This document shows, piece by piece, positions 1 through 11,315 of a stretch of DNA of 64,000 bases. The DNA lies in NCBI GenBank assembly GCA_922989275.2, contig OV277858.1:99868794-99932793 (forward strand), read 5' to 3'. The position numbers and the translations under genes are program-made. This DNA comes from Gari tellinella. Lineage: Eukaryota > Mollusca > Bivalvia > Cardiida > Psammobiidae. Every line of letters starts with the position of its first letter. Position 1 is the first letter of the stretch. The notes below the pieces were generated by a model. The model searched no databases, was not told the origin of the DNA, and saw only the letters and a program-made list of their open reading frames with translations.

Positions 1-890
1 GCTTATTAGTATTGAATCTAGGTCAGGTTCAATAACTAGCAAAATCGCATGAGGCATGTCTGAGTTATTGCCTTTGAATAATTAAAAAATGACTGTTTCA
101 GCATTTTCTGCTCTCTAACACAAACACTTTATATTGGATCTTCACCAACCTTGCTGACAATGTGTATTGGTATTAAATCTAGGTCAAGAAAAAAATCTGA
201 TAAAAACTGTATGTGTTAGACAGCAAAACATGCTGAAACATTATTTTTTAATACTTAAAGGGCAAAAATTCAGACATGCCTTTTGCGATTTTAGTAGTAT
301 TCAAACCAAACCTTGATTCTATATAAATAAACATTTTCAGCAAGTTTAGTGAATATCCGATAAAAACAATATGTGCTAGAGTGCAAAAGTGACTGAAACA
401 GTCATTGTTATTAATAAACAGGCAATAACTCAGATATACCTTGTACCTTATGCGATTTTAGTAGTAATCAAACTAAACCTTGATTTTATATGAATAAACA
501 TTTTCAGCAAGTTTGGTGAAGTTCCAATAAAACATATTTGTGTTAGAGAGCAAAACTTGCTGAAAACAGTCATTTTTTAATACATAAAGGGCAAAAACTC
601 AGATATGCCACATGCGATTTTAGTAATAATCAAACTAGACCTAAATTTTATATGAATAACAATTTTCAGTATGTTTGGTGAATATCCGATAAAATCTGTT
701 TGTTTTAGAGTGCAAAAATGACTGAAAAAGTCATTTTTATTAATTAACAGGCAATAACTCAAAAAACCCTTATGCGATTTTAGTAGTAAAATCAATGAAC
801 ATTTTCAGCAAGTTTGTGGAAGATCGGATAAAAATTTGTTGAGTTAGAGAGCGGACAAAAAAGTGTGATAGTCTAACTGACTGATGGATG
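1..890. repeat. Diverged tandem repeat, about 165-bp unit, with internal inversion
   Basis: Units recur about every 160-170 bp, with landmark phrases near 258, 418, 587 and 749 (GGCAATAACTCAGATAT and close variants). Two unit types alternate, one with GAGAGCAAAACTTGCTG and the other with GAGTGCAAAAGTGACTG, suggesting a dimeric repeat of about 330 bp. Bases 1 to about 165 match the same unit in reverse complement, so the array changes direction near 170. The array continues off the left edge and ends near 890 in a GATGGATGGACGGGCGG stretch. The short open frame across it is not a gene. Confidence 0.8.
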
Positions 891-2298
891 GACGGGCGGA
901 GGTAGATACGGTTGCACCCTGTGAAGTTGTATTCGGCTGTATCACGTGATACTAAGCCGTGTGGAAATGTTTATGTCAGACGTTTTATTTTCGGTTTGTT
1001 ATGATTTTAAATCGCCCTTTTTGGTGATTTAGGTCCGTATTCATCATTTCATAGATCAGTTTGGCCCATAAGAATGTTCAAACATTATTATTAACCGTTA
1101 TTGTATTTCAGGCATTGAGAAAAGGTCTGAAAACACAATGGGACTTTAAGATAGGTCTTGAATAATGATCAAGCTTTTGATTTGTCAGTGTTTAGCAGAA
1201 TACCAAGTGGTATATGAGTGCATACAATGATGTCAGAGTGTCAATTTACAGGGCACTGCGACCTTCACTTTTTATCTTATATATATATATATAGTAGCAG
1301 CTTATCCGAAGCATATTTACTTTCTATACAGCAAAGTAATTTCCTCACCTCTGATTGGCTAACAAGACGTAGACGTGGTCGCATGTATACCATGTACTGA
1401 CAGGGAACATAGAAATTCCCCATTGGGTGGCCTCAGGAATTACAGAAACACGATGGACAGTTGCTCGACTGGGCTGAAAAAACACCATACCCAACCTTAC
1501 CCATAAGTGTTTTAGTTCAACTTAATCAGCATAATACATTTTCATAAAGTTTTCTGCGTGGACTTAAACAAAGACCTCACTTACACTCGGGGTACTGAGT
1601 ATACATGTACTACAATGAACTACAGAAAGTGACAAGTATACAAATGTATAGATGCAACTTGACCTTTTAACTCAGCTCTGTCAATCGATTATATGTACAC
1701 GAGACGATCAGATCGAGTTTACGCATTTCTAAAATTATCTGGACTGTGAGTAACGAGAGTTAATTGGAAAACGTATATTCCCATAATAACTTTAGCAACA
1801 GCTGTTAAGAAAATGGCCGATCTGTGACGTATAACACATGACCAGCGACAACATATATACACAGAATCTAATATATAGTATCCCTGATATGACTCACCTT
1901 TCTTTCTTCATGGGGCCACACAATTTTACGGGAATGAAACGAGAATTTTAAATGCTCCCTCATACCATTGGAAAAAGAAAGTTTCCCAGCATTTAGAACT
2001 TGCAATAAAATACATTCTTATACAAATGCCACATTTGTAGCAGCTTTTTGCTATAGATTTTGTGTCATAAACATACCTAAATAGAAAAAGCACCTATACA
2101 CATGTATAGCACATCTAATGGCTCGGCATTTTTGACATATGAAGCGTTCCCCACAACATGTGAATGTATCAAAAATTAATTTAAAAACTCTCTCATTCGA
2201 CCACTTAATTACATTACTCACGTTGTGACAAGTTTCACAGGTAAACATATCTCTGAGACATGCCCTAGACACAGTTGTGTAGTGGAGGTTGCTCCATT
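891..2298. other. Unassigned AT-rich stretch with one dispersed repeat
   Basis: No gene is recognised. A (TA)n run lies near 1281-1294. Bases 1042-1153 match the reverse complement of about 7933-8046 (shared phrases include TTTGGCCCATAAGAAT and GTATTTCAG), so that piece is a dispersed repeat of unknown type. Confidence 0.6.
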
Positions 2299-2550
2299 TA
2301 CAGTGGAGAAAACGTCATTTTATCCCGTTTAAACGCAAACGAAACGCAAACGCAAAACACAAAAATGGAGAAAATAACAACTTTTTTACATTTTTCACTA
2401 TCTATTTCTATCTGAGTGGCAAACAGTTTGGAGCCTGATCAGACGCCGGGTTACCCGGCGTCTGATCTGGCTCCAAACTGTTTGCATTTGATATAATAGT
2501 TTTAGCGTAAACGCTTTTTATTGGGAAAGAATAACGTTTTCTCCACTGTA
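2299..2550 (+). mobile_element. Family A MITE, copy 1 (intact)
   Basis: Ends CAGTGGAGAA and TTCTCCACTG are flanked by TA at 2299-2300 and 2549-2550. The left subterminal region carries repeated ACGCAAACG words and the right one GTAAACGC. The central class I hairpin at 2419-2485 is palindromic apart from the single T-T mismatch seen in most A copies. TA duplication and CAGT ends fit pogo/Tigger-like non-autonomous elements. No coding capacity. Confidence 0.92.
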
Positions 2551-3240
2551 CAACGCTCTTTAGAAAGTTATTTTTACATTGGATTTTAAATGGCGAATGC
2601 CCTTTTTGAACCATATAAAATTGACAAAATATATTTAAATATATTTTCTGTTTAGTAGTGTCGGTCCTAAATTATGTGCAAAGTTTGGTGATATTTAATG
2701 TTTTGGTTAAAAGAGATATTTATGAAAACGTAAGGTTCCAAAGTCACCAAACAATCTATACAACCTAATTAATTCTAACATGTACAGCATGTGCATATGA
2801 CTGCTAATTTTAATTGTTATATTATGTACATGCATGTGATAATAGTGTCTCATAGGTCGACTAACGGCCGAGTATAAAAGTTTACCAATAAATATAAGAA
2901 TGATGTAACTTTTATATGTGACACTTTAATAAATAATAAAAGTTGAAAGTTGTTATATTAGTTTAGCGGCTTCCTTTCATTTTCGTGCATGGTTATACAC
3001 GATGTGTGGCATGCTTTAGGGTTTAGATGTTGATTACACATGGAGCACGATTTTCAGTCACCTTATAAAATACAAACGTGACTATTGTCCGATTTTTCTG
3101 AACTGTCAGAGTTATTTTTAGAACAGAATAGTTCATAATGGTAAATAGGTAAGCAAGGTTACACCGGATCTATATAGTCGTACACTTTCCACCTTGAGAT
3201 CAGCATGATCCTCGTGCTGCACAAGACAGCTGCGCTAATT
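2551..3240. other. Unassigned AT-rich stretch
   Basis: No gene or family is recognised. A phrase at 3060-3083 (AAATACAAACGTGACT) recurs directly at 3555-3578, and CTGTCAGAGTTATTTTTA near 3103 recurs inverted near 3519. These repeats bracket the decayed A copy between them and may be the ends of an older element. Confidence 0.5.
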
Positions 3241-3244
3241 TTAC

Positions 3245-3459
3245 TGATATGTTATTCATTCTCAATAAACGTGTTTATGCTAAAAACTATTATATCCATA
3301 GAAAACAGGTTGGAGCCAGATCAGACGCCGGGTAACCCGGCGTCTGATCAGGCTCCAACTTGTTTGCCACCCAGATTAAAAAGATAAAATTAATTTTCTA
3401 CAGTTTATCCGGGAAATAATAATGTCTTCTATACTGTACATTACGCACAATGGATACAG
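3245..3459 (-). mobile_element. Family A MITE, decayed
   Basis: Inverted orientation (CAATAAACGTGTTTATGC first), with a well-kept class I hairpin at about 3298-3366. The left terminal repeat has decayed and the right end reads TTCTATACTGTA. The T-T mismatch characteristic of family A is present. Confidence 0.75.
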
Positions 3460-3637
3460 TTTTCTTTATCCCTGACTGACTGTACGGATCTTTTAAATTT
3501 TTTGAATGTTCCAATATAAAAATAACTCTGACAGGTCAGAAGGAAACACTAATACCTTACAAAATACAAACGTGACTCGAGTTCATCAGTCTTCTTCAAT
3601 TGATATTCATATCAATGTAACATGGTGAGAAAAATAT

Positions 3638-3711
3638 GCCGCCAGACCGGGGCTTGAACCCGGGACCCCTTGCTTACAGGGCAATGTCTACCGCCTGAGC
3701 CACCGCTTAAA
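3638..3711 (-). repeat. tRNA-like SINE head (threonine-like)
   Basis: On the minus strand an A-box-like TGGCTCAGGCGGTAGA and a B-box GGTTCAAGCCC are spaced as in a tRNA. The T arm pairs (CCGGG with CCCGG). A possible anticodon loop CCTGTAA reads TGT. The acceptor stem does not pair, so this is a tRNA-derived repeat, not a tRNA gene. The sequence after it ends CTCACCATGTTACATT, nearly the same tail as the neighbouring tRNA-like unit at 3905-3976. Confidence 0.7.
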
Positions 3712-3890
3712 CAGATCTCTCACCATTAAATCATAAGTTCAACCCGTTACACACACCCTTCTACACAGGTATTCGTCTCGAATTCTTACTTAAAGAATAC
3801 TCCACGAGTATTTCTTAATATCTTTTCTGTAAAGTCTCCTAGTTATATATCATCTTACGGGTTATTTACGTTAGGCGCTAAATGTAACAT
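3712..3890. other. Spacer between the two tRNA-like units
   Basis: AT-rich sequence with no recognisable gene. It separates two tRNA-like units that point the same way, and may be the body of one tRNA-derived SINE. Confidence 0.5.
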
Positions 3891-3904
3891 GGTAAGAAAG
3901 TTGT

Positions 3905-3976
3905 GATTCAACTGGGACTCGAACCCAGAGTATTTGGCTTACCATACCAACGCTCTAACCACTGAGTTACCAAATC
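3905..3976 (-). repeat. tRNA-Thr-like cloverleaf (SINE head or tRNA pseudogene)
   Basis: The minus strand folds as a complete 72-nt cloverleaf. The acceptor is GATTTGG with TTGAATC (with wobbles), the anticodon stem TTGGT with GCCAA around loop ATGGTAA (anticodon GGT, threonine), and the T arm CTGGG with CCCAG. No encoded CCA is expected in an animal. Its 3' side runs into CTTTCTTACCATGTTACATT, shared with the unit at 3638, so I favour a SINE head. A real tRNA gene would need a nearby T-run terminator, which I do not see clearly. Confidence 0.65.
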
Positions 3977-4182
3977 ACCCAGTAAAGCCATTCAACCATT
4001 TCACCATAATCTCAACCCGGCTACATTCGTCCTGCAATTTGCAGACAACATTAGCGAAAACACACATGATATTAACATTAAGCCACGTGCGCACAGTGCA
4101 TAAATCCCGTATTATGTCTGAAAAAACAAACACGACAGTATTCGTTAAGGGTGCATACACTTATTATTATTTAAATGTTACA

Positions 4183-4549
4183 CAGTGCTCTCTACAACAA
4201 CACCCAATGGGAAGCAAACATTGCGTGTGATGTTTGGAGGGAGTTGTTATAGGGAGTGGAAAATATGTCTTGTCTTACATTTGCAAACAGCTAGAATGCA
4301 GAATAGACGCCGCGTAACACGGCCTCTGATCTGGTTTCAAGCTGTTTGCCACTCATCACTATATACCTTCTGTTAAAATGTCCGCCTATATGTAACTTTG
4401 AGAATAAACAGCACACGACACTTTTAAGCCGATGATATTGCAGCAGTAAAGGCGTTAGACATAATTAGTATGTTAAGGGAACTGCGGAACGCGTAGTTAT
4501 AAGGAGCGAATCGTTATTCGGAGGGTGGTTGCAGGAAGGGAACTCTGTA
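4183..4549 (+). mobile_element. Family E MITE, copy 1
   Basis: Starts CAGTGCTCTCTACAACAAC and ends GGAAGGGAACTCTGTA. It holds a class I hairpin (about 4286-4352; ATAGACGCCGCGTAACACGGC centre) and then the GCAGTAAAGGCGTTAGACAT body. The ends resemble pogo-like terminal repeats (CAGTGcTCCCTC...GAGGGAACACTG). Confidence 0.75.
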
Positions 4550-4716
4550 CTTACATTGTATTAACTAGAGAATGACAAGCTAGTTATTTTCCGTCAAGAA
4601 AACACAGTGTCTTAGGTTCAACAAGACGACAATCACTTTACCAGATTTGATTCATATCATTTAACGTATCGTAGAAGTACATGTACAATGTAATGTATCA
4701 AGTTAGGAGCTACATG

Positions 4717-5077
4717 TACAGCGCTCCCTCTCTACAACGACACCAAATCGTAGACAAAATGTGCGTTCGTTGCTCGGAGGGAGTTGTTGCAGGGAGGAAA
4801 ATTGACTGACAATTGCAAACAGCTTGAATCCAGATCAGACGCCGCGTTACGCGTCGTCTGATCTGGTTTCAAGCTGTTTGTCACTCGTTATATTTTTTTC
4901 TGTCAAAATGTCCGATGTGTAACTTTGGGAAAAACAGCTGACGACAGTTTTAACCAGACGATATTGCAGAAATAGAAGTATTATACATTTTATTGTCTTG
5001 TTTGGGGAACAGCGGCAATGGTCGTTGTCAAGAGGGAGTCGTTGTTCGGAAGGCCGTTGTACAGAGAGACCACTGTA
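4717..5077 (+). mobile_element. Family E MITE, copy 2
   Basis: TA flanks CAGCGCTCCCTCTCTACAAC on the left and GAGAGACCACTG on the right. A class I hairpin lies near 4806-4880 (GAATCCAGATCAGACGCC arm). The right half carries diverged copies of the GGAGGG...GTTGT pattern that pairs with the left end. Confidence 0.82.
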
Positions 5078-5081
5078 GTAT

Positions 5082-5254
5082 ACAATAAATCTCTATACCG
5101 ACCACTAAAAAGACTATTTGATTGTATGAAAGACAGGTGACAGCTTAAAACAAGGTGACCGATCATTTTGATTTACTGTCACCTTCCTTTATGAAGTTAT
5201 CTCCTTTAAACATCCAATAATTTACAAAAATAAGTGGTCGTTATAGAGGATTTT
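5082..5254. mobile_element. Family F MITE, decayed
   Basis: Left end AAATCTCTATACCGACCACTAAAA and right end AAGTGGTCGTTATAGAGG are inverted repeats. The middle holds class II hairpin words (GACAGCTTAAAACAAGGTGAC...TTTACTGTCACCTTCC). It lies directly against the right end of the preceding E copy. Confidence 0.7.
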
Positions 5255-5330
5255 TTTCTTGAACCTGTCTTTAAACTAAAACAAATATTTTTGAGAGTAC
5301 TAACCATCCATGCGCCGTCCATTATTGCTC

Positions 5331-6720
5331 TGTTAGTCCGAGATAGTGTTTGATAACCCGACTTTTTCCGACTTTTTTCCAAAATGCCTACATGCAACAT
5401 ACCAATATTATATATCACTTTGAGCGTTAGGACTTGTAGAGGCTTTATAAAGGAGTCTTGATGTAAAATTAATCACTACTAAGCTATGTATGGTGCCACT
5501 AACAGAGTCTGGAAATGTCCATGTATCTTTTTTACAAGTGCCAAAATTTCACCAACAGTTTTAATACGGACAGTTTTCTTTAATTTCGGAGCAGTTTAAT
5601 TCGTTTCGTTAATTTTCGTTCATAAACTTATTCTTAAATATCTATTTAAATCATTCTATACACATGTATTCATTTTACTGATATATAATATTTAGTCGTC
5701 CCACGTGTGTAAATGAACTCCAGTGTGCGAGACTCCACTGCTTTTATATCATGTATAAGCTGTGTCGAAACGGAACAGATAGAGCTAGTTGTGTAAAGTA
5801 AACACATATTTTTCCATCAGAACATGTGCACTAAATGATGACGAAAATCGACATTTACACATGAAAGGGAAAATCGCGTCGCGTGCAGACTGCAGGTTGA
5901 GGTAAACAAAAACTGAAATATGCCATTAATAGTAATTTTGTGACTCGGATTGATCCTACATGTACATGTCTATTCCCACAAAATGCTTCCATTTGCATAC
6001 ATTTATATAATATCTGCATATATTATTGTGTATTTTACGAGTCCGTTGTCTATGCACGTCATCACCTACAATGTAGATTTCGACCAAACGCATAATATTA
6101 ATGAACAATTCCTCGGCTCACAAGTACCTGGACTCTCCGTGGCGAGATCGATCGGGGAGATTAAATATTATCGATTTTCCGACGCAGCGTAACACAGCGC
6201 GAAATCGCGGCGACACATCTCGCTTATCCCAAGCAGTGGGGAGAGAAAAAAAGGCAGTTTGACCACGCAAAGTGATTTCTTGCCACAGAGGACGAGAGAA
6301 ATAAGCAAAATCCACGTGAGCTGTACTGTACTTTTGTAACGAAAAAAAGTAGTTCCATCATGGCTTCCTCCATTTTTTAAAAAATGAGCTCCAACATTTT
6401 AAATCACATTTTATGCTTATTACATCAGTATTTTCTAAATATGACACTCCTTTGTTGACAGAAAGTATATGATCAATAAAATGTGAAATGAAGAATTCAA
6501 ATTTTGGCACTTGTAATAAAGATACATGGACATTTCCAGACTCTGTTAGTGGCACCATAAATAGCTTAGTAGTGATTAATTTTACATCAAAACTCCTTTA
6601 TAAAGCTTCTACAAGTCCTAGCGCTCAAAATGATATATAATATTGGTATGTTGCATGTAGGCATTTTGGAAAAAAGTCGGAAATAGTTGGGCTATCAAAC
6701 ACTATCTCAGAACCTTAACA
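5331..6720. mobile_element. 1.4-kb inverted-repeat element, family unknown
   Basis: Arms of about 225 bp (5331-5565 and 6495-6720) are close inverse copies. Shared phrases include GAGATAGTGTTTGATA, CCTACATGCAACATACC and GTGCCACTAACAGAGTCTGG. The spacer of about 0.9 kb has no recognisable transposase; 6125-6310 is comparatively GC-rich with small palindromes (CGATCGGGGAG, CGCGGCGACAC). This looks like a non-autonomous foldback-type DNA element. Exact ends and target duplication are unclear. Confidence 0.75.
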
Positions 6721-6818
6721 AAGTTTTTACCATTTCTTAAGCTGAATATTTAAACGAACAATCGTTTCTAGATTTTCTCGATAGGGACGATTTCTGCAGC
6801 AATGAAAAATCAAAATTA

Positions 6819-6985
6819 TACAGTAGAACCTCTCTATTACGACCACTAAAAAGAAGGCTAATTGTCCGTATAAAGGATAGGTGACATATTAAAGCAATGT
6901 GAAAGTGAAACAAAAAGCAGTCATCTGTCTTAAACGACTAATATTAGACATAACTTAGTGGTCGTAATAGAGAGGTTCTACTGTA
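6819..6985. mobile_element. Family F MITE, intact ends
   Basis: A perfect terminal inverted repeat of about 29 bp begins CAGTAGAACCTCTCTATTAC. TA duplications lie at 6819-6820 and 6984-6985. The class II hairpin at the centre has mostly collapsed, leaving GGTGACATATTAAAGCAATG and AGCAGTCATCTGTC. Confidence 0.88.
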
Positions 6986-7244
6986 CTTGTTTTGCTGCGA
7001 TACATTAATATTGAACATTAAGGATTCGCCGCGATCGTAAACATGGAAGCAGAAAATTACCTCATTAGCAGTTGATGGAAACATGATTTTGTGATAATGA
7101 GTGAGTGAATTATTATTAAAAAAAGCGTCAAAATTATCCTTGCGTTACAGTTTTGAGGGCCATCTTCGGAAGCCAATTAGTGTTGATATTGATCTGCAAT
7201 ACAAGGGGGGCGTTACAAAGTGTTACAACCAAATTTGTGTTAAT

Positions 7245-7485
7245 CAATTAACAACTTCAAACGGACACTTCCACTTTCCCATTTAGTCTAGTCCATTTTT
7301 GACTACTGAGGATTGTTTTGTCAATGTATTGCAGCATTGTTTACAGTTCAGACCCAGGTAAGAGGAACTCCTTTAGCGCCATCTGATCTTGGTCTACACT
7401 GTTTGCATAGGGCAAGTGTACTCTTCAACGGTACACGATGTGTAAATAACGACTACACGCGTCATAAAACTTGAATGTGTAAACC
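7245..7485 (+). mobile_element. Family C MITE, partly decayed
   Basis: Family C landmarks occur in order: AACGGACACTTCCA, TAGTCTAGTCCATTTTTGAC, a broken hairpin (CAGACCCAGG...CTTGGTCTACACTGTTTGC), GGGCAAGTGTACTCTTCA and a final ACGACTACACGCGTCAT. The terminal TTAA ends are eroded. Confidence 0.7.
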
Positions 7486-7518
7486 CTTAGTAACGTAAAT
7501 ATGCGTCATTTACAAATT

Positions 7519-7769
7519 TACAGTGGAAAAAGACGTTATTCTTTCCCGATTAAACGCGTACGAAACGCAAATGCAATGCATTAAAATGTAAAACATTACA
7601 ATTGTTTGACATTTTTCACGAATTATTTAAATTTGAGTGGCAAACAGTTTGGAACCTGATAAGACGCCGGGTCACCCGGTGTCTGATCTGATTTGAAACT
7701 GTTTGCAATGGAAAAAATAGTTTAGCGTAAATGCGTTTATTGGGAAATAATAACGTTTTCACCACTGTA
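7519..7769 (+). mobile_element. Family A MITE, copy
   Basis: TA duplications at 7519-7520 and 7768-7769 flank CAGTGGAAAA and TTTTCACCACTG. The class I hairpin near 7638-7708 has accumulated unpaired changes (GGGTCACCCGGTGTC centre), so this copy is older than most. Confidence 0.88.
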
Positions 7770-8640
7770 TACTTGAGAAAATCGTAGCAAACAGGTTATA
7801 CGCGGACTCTGATTGCTATACAGACTGTTTGAAACTCGTCTTTTGGATTCTTCAATTAAACCTACAAAACTTCAAGTTTTAGGACGTTTGCAGACAACAA
7901 TTCTCAAGCAAACGCTTAAACAGCAAGGGAATGGTTAAAGCCCCATTATGGTTTCAGACCTTTTTTTTAATGTCTGAAATACAACAACGGTTAATTATAA
8001 TGTTTGAATATTCTTATGGGCCAAACCGATCTTTGAAATGTTGAAGACATGCCTACTTGTTTTGAAATTACGTCAGATACATGTATACTGCCTTAAATCT
8101 TACTTTAAAACGATATTTCAGACAACAATATTGAAGCAGACGACACTTTTGCGGTAAAGGGGTTAAAACTCACGATAAATTTGATCATAAAAAGGGTTCA
8201 ACGGGAAAGAGTAACTTCATCTCAACTGTACGACTTATAGTAATTGAAACAACATATATCGAAAATTTGTTCCGATCTCGCCTGTTGAACTGAAATTTTA
8301 ATTTAAGCCACGACATTTCATTTTTTATCCAACACAAATTAAGCAAACTTTCCTGGCACATTGTATCAATGAAGAAAAATGGCGCGTAAACATTATTGAA
8401 TTTGTTTGTTATTCATGGGGTACCTTGGTAATTAATCTCGCTCTCTGTTTGGCATTTTAGGTTCGCCGTGAGTGACACAGAAATACCGAGTGCCATGATA
8501 TCAGCAATATGGCAAAGATGTTTAATCAACGAAACGAAACGCAAACGTCATGCAACAAATTGAAGAAATTGATAAACTTTTGCAGGGCTCCAGATAAGAT
8601 GGCGTAAACTGAACAAATCCAGCATTTATTCATTTATTGC
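7770..8640. other. Unassigned stretch with repeat fragments
   Basis: No gene is recognised. A small class I fragment lies near 7786-7838 (GTAGCAAACAGG...CAGACTGTTTGAAACTC). Bases 7933-8046 are the inverted partner of the dispersed repeat at 1042-1153. The rest is AT-rich and unassigned. Confidence 0.55.
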
Positions 8641-8648
8641 AGCACCAA

Positions 8649-8720
8649 TCCTATGGTGTAACTACTCATTACAAACATCACGAAGGGACGATTCTAATGA
8701 GTAGTAACACCATAGGGTTT
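8649..8720. repeat. Short inverted repeat
   Basis: CCTATGGTGTAACTACTCAT and its near reverse complement ATGAGTAGTAACACCATAGG flank about 28 bp. It matches none of the named hairpin classes and is probably a separate short palindromic repeat. Confidence 0.75.
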
Positions 8721-8961
8721 AATGCAGAAATAAAGATTTTAGTTGTTTAAACACTCCCCTTATATTGAGTCATGAATGATAACTTTTTCTCTCTCTTTCA
8801 GTTACAAACTGTATATTGCTTATACAACTGAACATGTTTTATTTGAAACAAGACACGCACTTCAGTAGCAGCTAAAAGCAAACAAGCAACGGCAAATTAT
8901 GCCCATTTTTTGTCCTGCATAAAGTGCCCTCCTATATCTTCAATCTAATGACCGCTTAACA

Positions 8962-9195
8962 CATTTAACCCTGAGCGTTTAAATGGACACTTCCAATTTA
9001 AAAATAAGTATTGTCCATTTTTGACAATTTTGGGTTGGTTTTACATGTAACAATATATTTCAAAATGACAAACAGTGACACACAGTGTAGACCCTGATCA
9101 GATGGTTCCTTAAGGAGCCCTCTCACCAGGGTCTACACTGTTTGCATAGGGCAAGTGTTTGTAAATGACGAGTATACTCGTCGCTAGGGTTAAAT
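8962..9195 (+). mobile_element. Family C MITE, near full length
   Basis: Ends ATTTAACCCTGAGCG and CGCTAGGGTTAAAT are inverted repeats around a TTAA core, as in piggyBac-like elements. The central hairpin (about 9073-9145) is a class I variant: AAACAGTG..TAGACCCTGATC, GGTTCC/GGAGCC centre, GGGTCTACACTGTTTGC. It is followed by the GGGCAAGTGT and GTATACTCGTCGC box typical of family C. Confidence 0.85.
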
Positions 9196-9725
9196 GAGTA
9201 AATATAGGTTCACAATCTTAATCAAATATTCAAATCTTAATAGTGTATCTCCTCTGCCTAGAACTACATGTAACAGAAAGGCATCGGTTATGTATGTCCC
9301 ATGTGATATGCTTCACATCGAAAGAGATTAACCAAAATCATATTCATATAACATCCGCTTATCATCATCTCATCAATCATCGGCGGCATATACAGTATGA
9401 CCTATTCATTGTTACGCATAACCCAACCGTAAAGTAGATTCTTTCCTTCCATTGAAACATTAATAAATAAGAGATCGTTTTAAAAAAGTATTTTACACAA
9501 ATTTTGTAGATAGTTTTTGTCAAAAATGATAAACACCTTAGGCTATAAATAATTTAATATCAAAATGATTGAAAAGTTATAGAATCATTAATTAATTTTG
9601 AATTTAGTTGTAAATACATAGTGTTATATGATTAAATGTGTGGCAATATCTTACTACAACAAAAACCATTAATTATTTAAAATGCCTAAATATTACACAA
9701 TCGGCAACAAAACAATTTCAACCGA
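9196..9725. other. Unassigned AT-rich stretch
   Basis: No coding, RNA or repeat signal is recognised here beyond base composition. Confidence 0.5.
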
Positions 9726-9975
9726 TACAGTGGAGAATCTGTTATTCTTTCCCGTTTAAACGCAAACGAAACGCAAACGCAAAGTACTAAAACGTAGAAA
9801 AGTACAACTTTTGGACAATTCTGATAATTCATGTTTATATTGGTGGCAAACAGTTTGGAGCCTGATCAGACGCCGGGTTACCCGGAGTCTGATCTGGCTC
9901 CCAACTGTTTGTAATAGAAAAATAGTTTTAGCGTAAACGCGTTTATTGGGAAAGAATAACGTTTTCTCCACTGTA
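9726..9975 (+). mobile_element. Family A MITE, intact copy
   Basis: TA-flanked CAGTGGAGAATCTGTTATTC start and AACGTTTTCTCCACTG end. The class I hairpin at about 9846-9911 has one changed arm base (CGGAGTCTGATC). Confidence 0.92.
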
Positions 9976-10099
9976 CATACATGTACATAACGTTTTATAT
10001 AAATTGTCTTTATTTCACACTGAATTTTCCATTACTTTCGCTTTTGAAATCCGGAATGTTTTCTTTTAACTTCATTTTCAATATTATTTACGCACTTTT

Positions 10100-10312
10100 G
10101 CTCAAACAATTTTGTCAAAGTAAACAGTTTGGAGCTAGATCGAACGCCGAGAAACTCGGTTTCTGATCAGGTTCAAACCTGTTTGTCACTCAGCTTTCAA
10201 TAAATCGCCATCATTATCGAGTACCATTCTTTTTTCTAAATGTCACTGCACTGTGTTTGCGTTTATTGTTCCTTTAAATGAAAACAAAAATAGCGTCTTC
10301 TTTACTGTAACA
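10100..10312 (-). mobile_element. Family A MITE, strongly decayed
   Basis: A class I hairpin (10120-10188; AACGCCGAGAAACTCGG centre) is followed by decayed right-half sequence ending TTTACTGTA near 10308. The left end is not visible. Confidence 0.55.
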
Positions 10313-10479
10313 CGTTGCAGTATTGTGTTTTCTTGAAATTTAATATATCACGATTCAGGAAACGAAGGTGCAATCCGGAATAATGTTGTCGAATTGCTTT
10401 GTTGTCCCGATAAAAGAGCAATCACTCCACTGATCTAAAAATGAAAGCCGGTAATGATAAATGTTAAGAATGCTGACTG

Positions 10480-10734
10480 TTTAACCCTTTACCTTATAGA
10501 AGCGACTTTTAGCACATTCATTTTATTCATCCGCTGAAGAAAATAGTTCCAAATTATACCGTAATGAATATGTGTCATATTTAATAATTTCCGTATTCTA
10601 GCAGTTAATAGCTTAAAGCAGGCTGAAAGTAAAGCAGAATGCGCCTTAGGGCGCATTCTGCTTTACTTTCAACCTGCTTTAAGTAGTCACATATCTTCAA
10701 TACTAGAAACAATGCTATCAGGTAAAGGGTTAAA
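10480..10734. mobile_element. Family D MITE, full length (piggyBac-like ends)
   Basis: Ends TTTAACCCTTTACC and GGTAAAGGGTTAAA are perfect inverted repeats carrying TTAA plus CCC/GGG, the piggyBac-type signature. The class II hairpin at 10611-10683 has arms of about 35 bp (GCTTAAAGCAGGCTGAAAGT...) around GCGCCTTAGGGCGC, almost perfectly paired. Confidence 0.9.
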
Positions 10735-11048
10735 CTGTTATTCTGTTATAGTTTGGCGTGCTCAGAAGTGTCGTCTATTCTTTCCCTTGATGTTGTATGT
10801 ATGTATTTTCATCTGAAATAAAGTATGAGTTACACGCAATTTGGAAATACATCATACACCGGGTAATTCAGAGTCTGGTGTGACTCCAAACTGTGTTAAC
10901 ACGATTGTTAATTTGCGAATACACCGCCTGCCGGTGGCATTGTCAAATAGTATTGAACCTGGTCAGTCGCCGATAAATTTGGAATCTGAACAGGATCTGT
11001 CTAGCAATTTAATCGATGATTCTTTTATCTAACGGTATATGATTGATA

Positions 11049-11302
11049 TTTAACCCTATTACCCCATAAATACGCTTTTTTACACCATTCACTTATTCCT
11101 CCACTGAAGAAAATAGTTGCAATTTGAACAGTCATTATATGTATGATAAAAATTATTATATATTTTTTAGCGAATGTTAGCTTAAAGCAGGCTGAAAGTA
11201 AAGCAGAATGTGCCTTAAGGCACATTCTGCTTTACTTTCAACCTGCTTTAAGTGGTCACCTATTTTCAAAACTAGAAACTGGCTATGAGGTAATGGGTTA
11301 AT
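11049..11302. mobile_element. Family D MITE, second copy
   Basis: Ends TTTAACCCTATTACC and GGTAATGGGTTAAT. The class II hairpin at 11181-11252 has centre GTGCCTTAAGGCAC. Compared with the copy at 10480, the centre base pair is changed on both arms, so pairing is kept. Confidence 0.9.
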
Positions 11303-11315
11303 AAATAAAAACCAA

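Noticed and set aside
3905..3976. A functional threonine tRNA gene.
   Set aside because: The fold is complete but relies on wobble pairs in the acceptor, has no convincing T-run terminator, and shares its downstream sequence with a second broken tRNA-like unit, which favours a SINE.
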